Shown: piece by piece, positions 1-8,025 of the stretch
Layout: each line of letters opens with the position of its first letter
How positions within the stretch are numbered: position 1 is the first letter of the stretch
Assembly: GCA_009711825.1 (NCBI GenBank)
Contig: VEMY01000021.1
Location: 1-64,000 of the forward strand
Length of the DNA: 64,000 bases
Reading direction: 5' to 3'
Source: Bacillota bacterium
GTDB taxonomy: Bacteria > Bacillota > Proteinivoracia > UBA4975 > VEMY01
Program-made: the position numbers and the translations under genes
Notes under the pieces: model-generated
Databases searched by the model: none
What the model was told of the DNA's origin: nothing
The model's input: only the letters and a program-made list of their open reading frames with translations

Positions 1-1
1 C

Positions 2-217
2 GAATACTTCGCAAAGATTGGCCTAGTGCCTGCCTACTGGCTGTATTACACAAAACAGTATGGCTTCACAATTGAGGACTACATCAGGAGGATGAAGGAG
101 AAGCAGAGGAAGCACCATGCAAGGAAGGTCGAACGCGCAAAAGAAAAAGGCCGGGAGTATTACACTCCTGACCGAGTTCGTAAAATGGAATATGCCCAAA
201 GACTTGCAACGACTTAG
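2..217 (+). CDS. C-terminal end of group II intron-encoded protein (partial)
   Basis: An open frame enters from the left edge and ends with TAG at 215-217. The 71 visible residues are strongly basic (motifs such as KEKQRKHHARK) and end in QRLATT. I do not see reverse transcriptase catalytic motifs because those would lie upstream. The assignment as the tail of the intron maturase/reverse transcriptase rests on position: it stops just before domain V of the intron. A GTG at 26 could be mistaken for a start, but the frame is open to base 2 and no ribosome site precedes the GTG. It could also be a different intron-carried protein. Confidence 0.5.
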   Translation, partial: EYFAKIGLVPAYWLYYTKQYGFTIEDYIRRMKEKQRKHHARKVERAKEKGREYYTPDRVRKMEYAQRLATT

Positions 218-238
218 TTCAGGCCAAAACACATTGGT

Positions 239-271
239 AAGCCGTATGCCTTAGCAGGGCACGTGCGGTTT
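239..271 (+). ncRNA. Group II intron domain V hairpin
   Basis: AAGCCGTA pairs with the downstream GTGCGGTTT arm. A two-nucleotide CG bulge follows on the 3' side, then TGCC pairs with GGCA and closes a short loop. Length (33 nt), the AGC triad near the 5' end and the bulge match domain V. The loop (TTAGCA) is not the canonical GNRA tetraloop. Domain VI follows at about 274-308 (GAGGGGGTAGCC against GGTTACCC-TA-CTC), with the bulged A near the 3' side as the presumed branch point. Confidence 0.7.
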
Positions 272-301
272 GATGAGGGGGTAGCCATGAGAGTGGTTAC
301 C

Positions 302-511
302 CTACTCTATTGCCGTTTCTAGACGCTGAATCAGCAGGTCCAGGTCAACGTTTTTGCGGGAGCTGGCAATTTTCAAAGTGGCAAACTTAGCTACGGTTTT
401 CCGCATAACTGGATTCTGGAGTTCAGTAAACCCAAGCTCGGTAAAAACCGCTTCAGTCTCAGGATGGGCAGCTAGGATATCGCCGACCCTGGATTCCGGA
501 GTCAACTTCAT
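302..511 (-). CDS. DUF1858 domain protein
   Basis: A 69-residue protein that is essentially one DUF1858 domain: an N-terminal part on avoiding periods (VGDILAAHPETEAVFTELGF), a middle tLK-type segment and a C-terminal LLIQRLE. This family occurs in anaerobes as stand-alone proteins or fused to hybrid-cluster or redox proteins, and its function is not established. AGAAGGGGTG lies upstream of the ATG at 511. Its last two codons and its stop (302-310) lie inside the group II intron 3' end, so the native C-terminus was probably altered by the insertion. It lies 53 nt downstream of the lipoprotein gene on the same strand and may be co-transcribed with it. Confidence 0.75.
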   Translation of the reverse strand: MKLTPESRVGDILAAHPETEAVFTELGFTELQNPVMRKTVAKFATLKIASSRKNVDLDLLIQRLETAIE

Positions 512-564
512 CGTTTCAACACCCCTTCTCTATTGCTCTTGCTCGTTACGCCGCCGTTAACTAA

Positions 565-1083
565 TCACTGCGGGGAAAGCTCAATGGTGAAGTAACCTTG
601 GTCCTGGTAATACCAGGTTCTATAGCGGACAGGAGAAGTGAATTCGATGATAAACTCAAAATACAGTTCATCGGGAGAAAAACTACAGGTGATTATGCCA
701 ATCAATGGTGAACCAAGGGCATATTCCGCCAATTTCTGATCCCACTCTTTTTGTGCGCAGGCCTGGGCGTAAATTTGGATCGCCATTTTGTCTTGGGAAT
801 AGCGAATTTTGTAAGCGGGAAGACTTGCATTGTCTGTGGCTTTAAAATCGCCGATGTGGATAAACTCATTGCTGTTTCGGGTTTGTTCCCAACGGAAATC
901 ATCAACTCGCCCCACCCGCCCATGGGTGGAGGTAGGAATGCGTCGGTGGCTGCTGGTATAGTTTGTGTCGGTGGAAAACTCCGGCAAAGGACCGACCATC
1001 TGACCGTTATTGCCGTTGCATCCTGATAATAACTGGCAGATGCATACCAGAACGATTATAATAAACTTACCTATGTCACTCAC
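565..1083 (-). CDS. Putative lipoprotein, unknown function
   Basis: 172 residues. The N-terminus is a hydrophobic signal segment ending in a lipobox (LLSGC, Cys at about 22), so the mature protein is probably lipid-anchored on the outer face of the membrane. The rest is soluble with alternating strands; the last 60 residues (YFEFIIEFTSPVRYRTWYYQ) look like a beta-sandwich of the AMIN/bacterial-adhesin sort, but I cannot assign a family. It is divergent from trxB, with about 140 bp between them. The start at 1083 puts the hydrophobic segment right at the N-terminus, as expected for a lipoprotein. Confidence 0.6.
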   Translation of the reverse strand: MSDIGKFIIIVLVCICQLLSGCNGNNGQMVGPLPEFSTDTNYTSSHRRIPTSTHGRVGRVDDFRWEQTRNSNEFIHIGDFKATDNASLPAYKIRYSQDKMAIQIYAQACAQKEWDQKLAEYALGSPLIGIITCSFSPDELYFEFIIEFTSPVRYRTWYYQDQGYFTIELSPQ

Positions 1084-1162
1084 CCTTACCTGATTTTAGG
1101 GGAGAGTTCGTCATTATACTTATAATTTCCTGCTTTTCACCAGAAATATGGAAAAATAATCA

Positions 1163-1191
1163 TTGACACCCTGCGTATGTTCTGATAATAT
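1163..1191 (+). promoter_or_regulatory. Sigma-A type promoter of trxBA
   Basis: A perfect -35 TTGACA (1163-1168), a 17-nt spacer and a -10 TAATAT (1186-1191). The expected transcription start is around 1198, inside the palindrome at 1191-1209. Confidence 0.8.
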
Positions 1192-1209
1192 ATACCCTGT
1201 GGGGGTATA
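1191..1209 (+). promoter_or_regulatory. CsoR/CstR-type operator overlapping the trxBA -10
   Basis: TATACCC-TGTGG-GGGTATA: perfect 7-bp inverted arms around 5 bp. The arm sequence and spacing match the TACCC-N5-GGGTA operators recognised by CsoR-family regulators (copper-sensing CsoR, persulfide-sensing CstR). It touches the -10 box and ends directly before the GGAGGAG ribosome site, so a bound tetramer should block transcription. No csoR/cstR gene is in the window. Confidence 0.65.
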
Positions 1210-1220
1210 GGAGGAGTAAG

Positions 1221-2168
1221 ATGGTAACTGATAAACTTTATGACTTAATTATTGTCGGTGGCGGTCCGGCAGGTCTTGCCGCTGGTTTGTACGCCGGCCG
1301 GGCAATGATGGATTGTCTGATTTTGGAGGGACAGGGCCCCGGTGGTCAGGTTATGATGACTCACGAGATTGAGAATTATCCCGGGTTTATTGACCCTATT
1401 TCAGGTGGCAATTTGTCGGCTAATATGTACAGCCAGACGTTGCGGTTCGGTGTCGAGTTTGTGTCTCAGCCGGTGCGGGAGTTAAAGATCAATGACAAGA
1501 TTAAGACCGTGAGAACTTCTGAAGGTGCTTTTCAGGCAAAAGCCGTTATTATCGCCACAGGTGTTACCCCAAGACTGCTTTCTGTGCCGGGCGAGGCAGA
1601 ATATACTGGACGCGGTGTGTCCTATTGTGCAACCTGTGACGGCGCATTCTTCCGGGATAAGACGGTAGCAGTTGTCGGTGGCGGGGATACAGCAGTTAAA
1701 GAAGCGTTGTTTTTAACCAAATTCGCTAAAAAGGTCTATTTAATACATCGCCGGGACCAACTGCGGGCCGAGCCGGTACAGCGGCAGCGACTATTGGCCA
1801 GTCCTAAAATCGAGCCAATTTGGAATACCGTTGTCGGTAAAGTTCATGGGGATGGCAATCGGGTGACCGGGTTGAGCTTAAACAGCCAGCAAGGCGGCAG
1901 ACCGCCCCAGGCCTTGCATGTTGATGGCGTGTTTGTGTTTGTAGGTCGCCAGCCCATGGGTCCCATGGAGGGGACAGGGCTGATTGTTGACACAGATGGG
2001 TATATTAAAACTGATGAGGATATGCAGACTAATTTACCCGGTGTTTACGCTGTGGGCGACGTGCGCAGTAAACGTTGGCGCCAGATAGTTACTGCGGTTA
2101 GCGATGGCTGTATTGCTGCGCTAAGTGCCGCCGAATATATCGAAGAAAATTTCAGGGAGGAAGACTAA
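1221..2168 (+). CDS. trxB: Thioredoxin reductase
   Basis: 315 residues, the usual length. It uses NADPH and FAD to reduce thioredoxin in the cytoplasm. An FAD-binding GGGPAG is at 13-18, the redox-active CATC at 136-139 and the NADPH-binding GGGDTA at about 153-158. A C-terminal YAVGDVR completes the FAD site. GGAGGAG lies 6 nt before the ATG. The stop TAA overlaps the trxA start (TAATG), so the two are translationally coupled. The promoter carries a CsoR/CstR-like palindrome, which suggests control by copper or by reactive sulfur species. Confidence 0.95.
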   Translation: MVTDKLYDLIIVGGGPAGLAAGLYAGRAMMDCLILEGQGPGGQVMMTHEIENYPGFIDPISGGNLSANMYSQTLRFGVEFVSQPVRELKINDKIKTVRTSEGAFQAKAVIIATGVTPRLLSVPGEAEYTGRGVSYCATCDGAFFRDKTVAVVGGGDTAVKEALFLTKFAKKVYLIHRRDQLRAEPVQRQRLLASPKIEPIWNTVVGKVHGDGNRVTGLSLNSQQGGRPPQALHVDGVFVFVGRQPMGPMEGTGLIVDTDGYIKTDEDMQTNLPGVYAVGDVRSKRWRQIVTAVSDGCIAALSAAEYIEENFREED

Positions 2169-2485
2169 TGGTTAAATCAATTACTGCCGGAGAATTTAAG
2201 GATACGGTTTTGGCCTCGGAGCGCCCGGTTTTGGTGGATTTCTGGGCTGAATGGTGTGGTCCTTGTCGAATGGTAGCGCCGGTTGTGGAGCAGATTGCAG
2301 ATGAGCTGGCAGACCGTTTGGAAGTTGTAAAAGTTAATGTGGATGATGAGTCAACTGTGGCTGCCGAATACAACATTTTAAGCATTCCGACGTTGATGGT
2401 CTTTAAAAATGGTGAAGTAGTCGAGACAATTGTCGGATTTCAAGCGAAACCCGATTTAATGGCCAAAATCGAAAAACATCTTTAA
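2168..2485 (+). CDS. trxA: Thioredoxin
   Basis: 105 residues with the canonical active site WCGPC (29-33) and the cis-proline loop SIPTLMVF near residue 75. It is the general disulfide reductant of the cytoplasm and is recycled by the TrxB encoded just upstream (1-nt overlap). It is followed at once by a strong terminator, so trxBA forms a two-gene operon. Confidence 0.95.
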   Translation: MVKSITAGEFKDTVLASERPVLVDFWAEWCGPCRMVAPVVEQIADELADRLEVVKVNVDDESTVAAEYNILSIPTLMVFKNGEVVETIVGFQAKPDLMAKIEKHL

Positions 2486-2510
2486 AAACCGGCTCAGCCG
2501 GTTTTTTTTT
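2484..2510 (+). terminator. Rho-independent terminator of trxBA
   Basis: AAAAACCGGC-TCA-GCCGGTTTTT followed by a run of T. The stem begins at the trxA stop codon. Confidence 0.9.
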
Positions 2511-2567
2511 GACACTTTTCTCGCTCGGCGGCGTCCTACATATGAGAGGAAAAGGAGGTCGGGTTTA

Positions 2568-3418
2568 TTGACAAGAGTAAAAATAGTTGTTGATTCAGCG
2601 TTGGACATCCCTAATGCAGCACTAACTGAGTATGGGGTAGTGCAGGTTCCGGTTTTGGTGCACTGGCAAGGCAAGGAGTACAAAGACAAAGTAGATATGG
2701 CTCCCGATCAGATGTTTAAAAAGTTTGCCGAGGTGCCGGAGCTGCCAACAACTTCTCAACCGGCTTCCGGAGAGTTTGCCAGGGTTTATAAGCATTTGCT
2801 CCAGGGGGCGGATGTGATTCTGTCTTTTCACATTGCAGCTAGTTTAAGCGGCACTTATAATTCCGCGGTAGCTGGAGCAGAGATTGTTAAGAATCCGGCA
2901 ATCCAAGTATTTGACACAAATTCCGTTAGTATGGGCGGAGGACTGCAGGCTTTAACTGCGGCCAAGACTTTGGCGGCCGGGGGGACATGGCAAGAAGCTT
3001 TGGCATCAGCGGAGAAGGTGGAGGAACGGGTGATGATTCACCTGGTTCTTGATACTTTGAGCAATGTCTTAAAAGGAGGACGTACCCGTTTGGAAGCGAC
3101 CCTGGCTCACTATTAAATATTAAGCCGCTGTTAGAAGTCACGGATGGCAAGATATCTACTGCCGGTCGCAGCCGCAGCCGCAAACGTTCCCTGAGCCAGT
3201 TGTTGGAGACAGTTGTAGCCGGGTGCCCGGATTGGGATGGGCATGGCTTTGTGGCTGCTGTCGGGCAAGGGGGCGCCAGAGAAGAACAAGCCCAATTTGC
3301 GGAAGCGTTAAAAGCCCGGCTGCCCAGGGCGGAAGTTATGCTGTATGATATTGGGATTGCGATTGCGACCCATGGTGGCCCGGGGACGCTAGGTGTTTGT
3401 TATTTTTGTAATGCTTAA
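2568..3418 (+). pseudogene. DegV family protein, disrupted by one frameshift
   Basis: DegV proteins bind fatty acids (FakB-like) in the cytoplasm for phosphorylation by FakA. The frame from the TTG at 2568 (after AGGAGGTCGG) gives the N-terminal domain: VVDSALDIP, the TSQPASGEF loop and the S-x-GTYNSA fatty-acid contact. It stops at 3114-3116 right after LEATLAH. The -1 frame continues from 3110 with LLNIKPLLEV, a typical DegV second half, and ends at 3416-3418. Joining the frames gives about 283 residues, the normal family length. One base is therefore missing near 3108-3112, either a true mutation or a sequencing error. The C-terminal GGPGTLGVCYF motif is intact. Confidence 0.85.
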
Positions 3419-3432
3419 ACGGTGATGCCTTA

Positions 3433-3460
3433 AATGACCCTTTTGGGTCATTTTATTTTG
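3433..3460 (+). terminator. Rho-independent terminator after degV
   Basis: AATGACCC-TTTT-GGGTCATT followed by TTATTTTG. Confidence 0.85.
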
Positions 3461-3537
3461 TCCGGGAAGGAATTATCAGTGTTTTCTAGAAATAAGAGTG
3501 TGTGAAGTTTTCGTGCAAATCTTTCAGTTGAGGGGCA

Positions 3538-5115
3538 ATGTCCGTGAATGTTTTAAAAAGGATAATCTTTAAACTGCATAAAGATTTCTGGCAGGTTTTG
3601 ACGGTCTTGACAATCAGCTTAATTCTCATAATACTTACCTTCGGCTGGTATATTTCAATGAGTCGGTTCGAAACCAGCGTCCGACAGGAAATGCGCATGA
3701 TCACCGATGCGCTGGATCGGTTTATCGATACCATCGAGTTGAAGGTGCTTTCAATCAATCATTATCTGGACTTTTGTGATTATGACCCGGAGTTGATGAC
3801 AGAGTACGTTCAAGCTTTTAATGCCCGCAGTGACCATTTGATTGTAACCGGATTAACGTTGCCCTACACCGCAGAGATTATTTGGAGCGATCATGATTGT
3901 CAGGCGGCGGAACACACTTCGCTGCAGGAGCCGGCAACCAAATTCTTCAGTCATTCCGACGACTATTTGTTAATGGTTGTACCGCTGTTTGACCGAAATG
4001 GTCACTGTACTGGCTATCTTCACTGTCTTGTGTCTCTGGACTATATGCGTAGCTTTCTAAGGCCGGTTCCGCTAAATACTGATTTAGGGTTATGGATTAT
4101 AGACGCCAACGGCGAGCAGGTGCTCGGCACCAACACCAGGGCAGCCAACACGCTTTTTGAAGCCCAATTATTAGAGCAAATCGACGTTTCCCAGGGCGGT
4201 CTGCAAAGAATCAGTCACCTGGATGCCATTACTAACCGAAATCACTATTTCGCCACCGCCGGTCCCGGGGGAGCCGGGGCAATCGTATCGGCAATCAACC
4301 ATGTCAATTACTTAAACCGGGTAATTTCCCCCGGTCTCGGCAGTGAACTGGTAATCGGGCTGTTGGTGATGATGTTCGCCGGACTGGTTTGGCAGCATGT
4401 ACGCTATATGAAACTAAAGACGACTTGGGCCCTAAATCTAGAAGGGTTGCAACAGTTGGAGTCAATTTCCACTATGGGTAAAATGGCGGCAGCCCTTGCC
4501 CATGAGGTGAAAAATCCAATCACAGTCATTGACGGCTATTTGCACCTGTTAAAGGCCTTTCCTGAGCGCTATGCCAACACAAGAACTTTGGAGCTTGTCA
4601 AGCGGGAATTGAAACGAATTATGATTATTCTCAATGAATATCTTGCCTTGGGGCGTCAGCCGGACAGCGCAGTTGCTCAGGTTGATGTCAACGAAATTTT
4701 GGTCGATATTGTTTCGCTTATGGACTTATACACCTATAAAGACAATGTGACTCTGTATTCTGATTTGGAGCCGGTGCCCAGGTTGATGGTTGACGCCGAT
4801 AAATTGCGCCAGGTTTTTGTCAATCTTCTAAAGAACGCCATCGAATCGATTGAGGATGGAGGCACAGTGACGGTTGCTTCTAGGCGGTCTGAAGATGGGG
4901 GACTGCTGGTGACGATTACCGACACCGGTTCCGGGATTGATCCCTCCAATCTTCCCCGATTGGGCACGCCGTTTTTTACAACCAAAGATACGGGAACGGG
5001 CCTTGGTTTGGCCGTGAGTTACAAATATATTCACGAATTGGGTGGGAAAATTCAGGTGCGCAGCCAGCTTGGACGCGGAACAACATTTAAGATTTATTTA
5101 CCGGGCGATGAATAA
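3538..5115 (+). CDS. Membrane sensor histidine kinase (orphan)
   Basis: 525 residues. TM1 lies at about 15-37, an extracellular sensor of about 240 residues (double-Cache-like, inferred) follows, and TM2 is at about 280-300. The kinase core has an H-box AALAHEVKNP with His322, an N-box NLLKNAIESI, and G-boxes DTGSGI and GTGLGLAVS. No response regulator gene is adjacent, and a terminator follows directly. Clostridial orphan kinases of this shape often phosphorylate Spo0A, and the next gene is SpoIIP-like, so a role in starting sporulation is possible but only inferred. GAGGGG precedes the ATG closely; the GTG at 3544 is an alternative start. Confidence 0.85.
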   Translation: MSVNVLKRIIFKLHKDFWQVLTVLTISLILIILTFGWYISMSRFETSVRQEMRMITDALDRFIDTIELKVLSINHYLDFCDYDPELMTEYVQAFNARSDHLIVTGLTLPYTAEIIWSDHDCQAAEHTSLQEPATKFFSHSDDYLLMVVPLFDRNGHCTGYLHCLVSLDYMRSFLRPVPLNTDLGLWIIDANGEQVLGTNTRAANTLFEAQLLEQIDVSQGGLQRISHLDAITNRNHYFATAGPGGAGAIVSAINHVNYLNRVISPGLGSELVIGLLVMMFAGLVWQHVRYMKLKTTWALNLEGLQQLESISTMGKMAAALAHEVKNPITVIDGYLHLLKAFPERYANTRTLELVKRELKRIMIILNEYLALGRQPDSAVAQVDVNEILVDIVSLMDLYTYKDNVTLYSDLEPVPRLMVDADKLRQVFVNLLKNAIESIEDGGTVTVASRRSEDGGLLVTITDTGSGIDPSNLPRLGTPFFTTKDTGTGLGLAVSYKYIHELGGKIQVRSQLGRGTTFKIYLPGDE

Positions 5116-5126
5116 TCGCCTTTTTT
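5104..5126 (+). terminator. Terminator overlapping the kinase stop codon
   Basis: GGCGAT-loop-ATCGCC followed by TTTTTT. The stop codon lies in the loop. Confidence 0.8.
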
Positions 5127-5180
5127 GTTGGTTAATTTTCAGGTCACTGACAAAAATTATCTAATGAGGGAGGTTGGATT

Positions 5181-6440
5181 ATGGTCAAAGGATTGACGCT
5201 TGCAATCTGTATTCTTTTGTGTGTAAGCGGGCCAGCCCTGGCCACACCGGATTATGAGGTGGAGGAAGGTCGCTGGTTTACGCTTTATGACCAGGAGCAT
5301 AATGTTTTGCTGCGCACAGGAATCAGGATTCATGTTGGAGACCGATTTTTAGCTGCAGACAATACGATGTATGAAGTTTACCGAGTTGATTATTCCCGGC
5401 TGCGGGCGTGGGCGCAGCCGACGGCCAATCAACCATCGCTTGCAATACCAAGCCAACAAGCCGAGGAACAGGGCCTCCCCGGCACTGAGCATAACCATAT
5501 CGCGGTTTACCACACCCACAGTGGGGAATCTTATATTCCCAGCGATGGACTTGCCTCCACCGATCAACAACCGGGGGGTATATATGCTGTCGGGCGGGAG
5601 TTCAGCTTGCAGCTGGAGGATAATTCGATTGAGGTTACCCATAGCCAGGAAACCCATTTTCCATACAGCGGCTCATATCGTCGTTCCCGGGTAACCGCGC
5701 AAAACCTGATTGAGCAGGGTGTGGACGCAATTTTTGACGTGCACCGGGATGCTGCCCCTTGGGGGGAGTACTATGAAGAAATCGATGGCATGCAGATTAC
5801 CCAGGTGTTACTGGTGGTGGGAACCCAAAATCCGGCATACAGGGTAAATGAAGAATTTGCCTGGCAGTTGAAAGCTGTTTCCGACAGCCAGTGGCCGGAT
5901 TTGGTTAAAGGTGTTTTTTACGCCCGGGGTGATTACAATCAAGATTTGCATTCCCGGGCGTTATTGCTGGAGATTGGCGCTTATAACAATAACCGGGAAC
6001 ATGCTGAGGCAGGGGCCCGGAAATTTGCTGATATTGTTGATATAACTCTCTACGGTGAGCCGGAAGTGGCGCCGCTGCAGATGGAAAATGGCGGCGGCAA
6101 TGGAGGGGTTGAGCAGGATCCTCGGCTTCAGTCTACAACCGATCCCTCGGGGGCAACCCGGGGCGGTGTCCTCAAAGGCCTGTTTACATTGCTTGGCCTG
6201 GTGGGGTTTGGTGGCACGGCGTATATGTTTATTAGCTTGGGCAGTTGGCAAGGTGTTCGGGATAAGCTGGTGGACTTCTGGCATAATGAATTTCGTGATC
6301 TGACTGCCCGAATTCCCTGGGAAAAAGCTCGTACCTCCTATTTGCTTAAGCAATTGCAGGCGATTAGGTTGGCGCCACCGGAAGTGCCCGAAAAGGTTCG
6401 GGACTGGTGGGACAAAATCCGTCGGCGGGATAAAGTCTGA
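5181..6440 (+). CDS. Stage II sporulation protein P-like (SpoIIP domain)
   Basis: 419 residues. SpoIIP is a peptidoglycan amidase/endopeptidase that works with SpoIID and SpoIIM during engulfment of the forespore. A signal peptide (1-22, ending ALA) is followed by a SpoIIP domain with the family motifs YHTHSGESY (about 110-118), DVHRD (about 189) and LLLEIGAYNN (about 261). After the domain come a Gly-rich linker, a transmembrane helix (about 331-350) and a charged cytoplasmic tail of about 70 residues. Canonical SpoIIP has an N-terminal anchor, so this layout (cleaved N-terminus, C-terminal anchor) is unusual. GAGGGAGG precedes the start. Confidence 0.8.
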   Translation: MVKGLTLAICILLCVSGPALATPDYEVEEGRWFTLYDQEHNVLLRTGIRIHVGDRFLAADNTMYEVYRVDYSRLRAWAQPTANQPSLAIPSQQAEEQGLPGTEHNHIAVYHTHSGESYIPSDGLASTDQQPGGIYAVGREFSLQLEDNSIEVTHSQETHFPYSGSYRRSRVTAQNLIEQGVDAIFDVHRDAAPWGEYYEEIDGMQITQVLLVVGTQNPAYRVNEEFAWQLKAVSDSQWPDLVKGVFYARGDYNQDLHSRALLLEIGAYNNNREHAEAGARKFADIVDITLYGEPEVAPLQMENGGGNGGVEQDPRLQSTTDPSGATRGGVLKGLFTLLGLVGFGGTAYMFISLGSWQGVRDKLVDFWHNEFRDLTARIPWEKARTSYLLKQLQAIRLAPPEVPEKVRDWWDKIRRRDKV

Positions 6441-6493
6441 AACTTGACGCCTCTGTTGGGTTAAAGTAGCATTAGAGTCAGGGGGGGAATTGG

Positions 6494-7240
6494 ATGAAAA
6501 TCGTTGCTGATTTGCATGTGCATACTGTGGCCAGCGGCCATGCTTACAGTACTGTACTAGAGAACGTTCGGGCTGCTGCCGATAGCGGATTAGAGTTAAT
6601 TGCTATTACCGACCACGGCCCCTCAATGCAGGGAGGCCCCCATGTTTATCACTTTTCTAATCTGCGGGTACTGCCCCGGTCTATGTTTGGTGTGGAGATA
6701 CTGCGCGGGATTGAGGCGAATATCATCGATACCGACGGAGCAATCGACCTCCCGGAGCGATTTCAGAAGTATATGGACATAGTGCTGGCCGGTTTTCATG
6801 CCGAATGCTTCCGACCCGCCAGCGTGGAGGAAAATACACGGGCAATGGTCGGCGCTATTGCCGGCGGCCAGGTGGATGTAATCGTCCATCCCGGCAACCC
6901 CGCCTTTCTGATTGATCCCGAGACAGTTGCCCGGGCGGCGGCTGAAAATAATGTGGCCCTGGAGATTAATAACACTTCTTTGCAGGGAGCGGTGCGTAAA
7001 GGGAGTCGGGAGAATTGTTCCGAAATCGCCGCCTGGGTGGCCAAGTCTGGTGGCAAAATCAGTATCGGCAGTGACGCCCATTTTGCAACTCAGGTGGGCG
7101 AATTGAGCGGGGCCGTTGACCTGGCTCTGAAAGCAGGAATAAAGCCGGAGCAGGTACTGAATACATCCCCGGACTTAGTAAACAAATTTCTCCGGGACCG
7201 GGGAAGACGGACGAAGATCCAGCCGACTCCGGTGGTATAG
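6494..7240 (+). CDS. PHP-domain phosphoesterase (YcdX-like)
   Basis: 248 residues of the PHP metal-dependent phosphatase family. Metal-ligand motifs are visible: DLHVHTVASGHA at 5-16, ITDHGPSM, GIEANI, VHPGNP and a C-terminal IGSDAHF. It lacks polymerase or HisK-specific parts, so the substrate is unknown (YcdX-type enzymes hydrolyse phosphomonoesters). GGGGGG precedes the ATG at 6494. A hairpin separates it from a second PHP gene, so the two are related neighbours rather than a tight operon. Confidence 0.85.
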   Translation: MKIVADLHVHTVASGHAYSTVLENVRAAADSGLELIAITDHGPSMQGGPHVYHFSNLRVLPRSMFGVEILRGIEANIIDTDGAIDLPERFQKYMDIVLAGFHAECFRPASVEENTRAMVGAIAGGQVDVIVHPGNPAFLIDPETVARAAAENNVALEINNTSLQGAVRKGSRENCSEIAAWVAKSGGKISIGSDAHFATQVGELSGAVDLALKAGIKPEQVLNTSPDLVNKFLRDRGRRTKIQPTPVV

Positions 7241-7262
7241 CGACCGCCTGCGGGCGGTTTTA
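7241..7262 (+). terminator. Hairpin between the two PHP genes
   Basis: ACCGCC-TGCG-GGCGGTTTT. The T run is short, so it may be a partial terminator. Confidence 0.65.
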
Positions 7263-7299
7263 ACATAGCGGCCTTATCAAAAATCTGAAGGTGATAAAG

Positions 7300-8025
7300 A
7301 TGCGTCCGCTTGCCGATTATCACACCCATACCCGATGGAGCCATGCCAGCGGCAGCATTAACGAAAATGTTGCTGCCGCCAGGTCTCTGGGCCTACGGGA
7401 AGTTGGCATTGCCGAGCACGGCCCCAATTTACTATTTGTAGGTGTGCCACGCCGACGCTGGCGACGTCTCCAGGCGGCAGTGCGGAGCAACGCCGCCGAT
7501 GATCTGCGGGTGCTATTTAATATCGAGGCAAATGTGATCTCTGTGACTGGGAAATTAGATGTTCCCCGGGCGGTGACCGGTAACCTGGATAAATTGCTGG
7601 TGGGGCTTCATCCCCGGGTATGCCCGGCGGATCTTTCAAGTTGGTGGGCTTTTTACGGGCTCCGCTACCTGGCCTTGCTCAGCCGCAGCCAACGCCATAA
7701 ATTATGGGATATGTTTACACGGGCAATGGTCAATTGCGTAGAAACTAACTCTGTGGACATCATCACCCATCCTGGGTATGGGCTGCCAATTGACACTAAA
7801 GAACTTGCTTTGGCATGTGCCCGCCGGGGGACTTTGCTAGAGATTAACTGCCGGCATACTCAAAATACAGCCAGGGATCTTAAAATCGCTGCGGCAGTCA
7901 AAGATGTCCGATTTGTTCTGGGCAGCGATGCACATAAGCCGGAACAGGTGGGGAGATTCGGCCCCGGTCTGTCCCTTGCCCGCGAGCTGAGGATTGATTC
8001 GGAAAGAATAGTGAATATGGGTTAG
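7300..8025 (+). CDS. PHP-domain phosphoesterase, second copy
   Basis: About 241 residues, PHP family, with DYHTHTRWSHASG near the N-terminus, IAEHGPN, NIEANV, ITHPGYG and LGSDAHKPEQVG. It has an insertion in the middle (about 105-150, basic, with WWAFYGLRY) that the upstream paralogue lacks, so the two probably act on different substrates. GAAGGTG lies 7 nt before the ATG at 7300; the GTG at 7291 is an in-frame alternative. rapZ follows within 70 nt. Confidence 0.8.
   Translation: MRPLADYHTHTRWSHASGSINENVAAARSLGLREVGIAEHGPNLLFVGVPRRRWRRLQAAVRSNAADDLRVLFNIEANVISVTGKLDVPRAVTGNLDKLLVGLHPRVCPADLSSWWAFYGLRYLALLSRSQRHKLWDMFTRAMVNCVETNSVDIITHPGYGLPIDTKELALACARRGTLLEINCRHTQNTARDLKIAAAVKDVRFVLGSDAHKPEQVGRFGPGLSLARELRIDSERIVNMG

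Larger units (their letters stand above)
1..310 (+). mobile_element. Group II intron, 3' end (truncated by window edge)
   Basis: The segment ends with a domain V-like hairpin (239-271) followed by a domain VI-like hairpin (about 274-308) and a 3' terminus CTACTCTAT. This is the order expected at the 3' end of a bacterial group II intron. The end of a basic ORF stops at 217, about 20 nt before domain V, as intron-encoded proteins in domain IV usually do. Only the 3' part is visible. The class, the 5' end and the upstream exon lie outside the window. The exact 3' boundary (309 or 310) is inferred from the domain VI fold and the usual AY ending. Confidence 0.75.

Noticed and set aside
23-232. 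Leftward frame opposite the intron ORF
   Set aside because: Antisense to the intron-encoded protein, no ribosome site.
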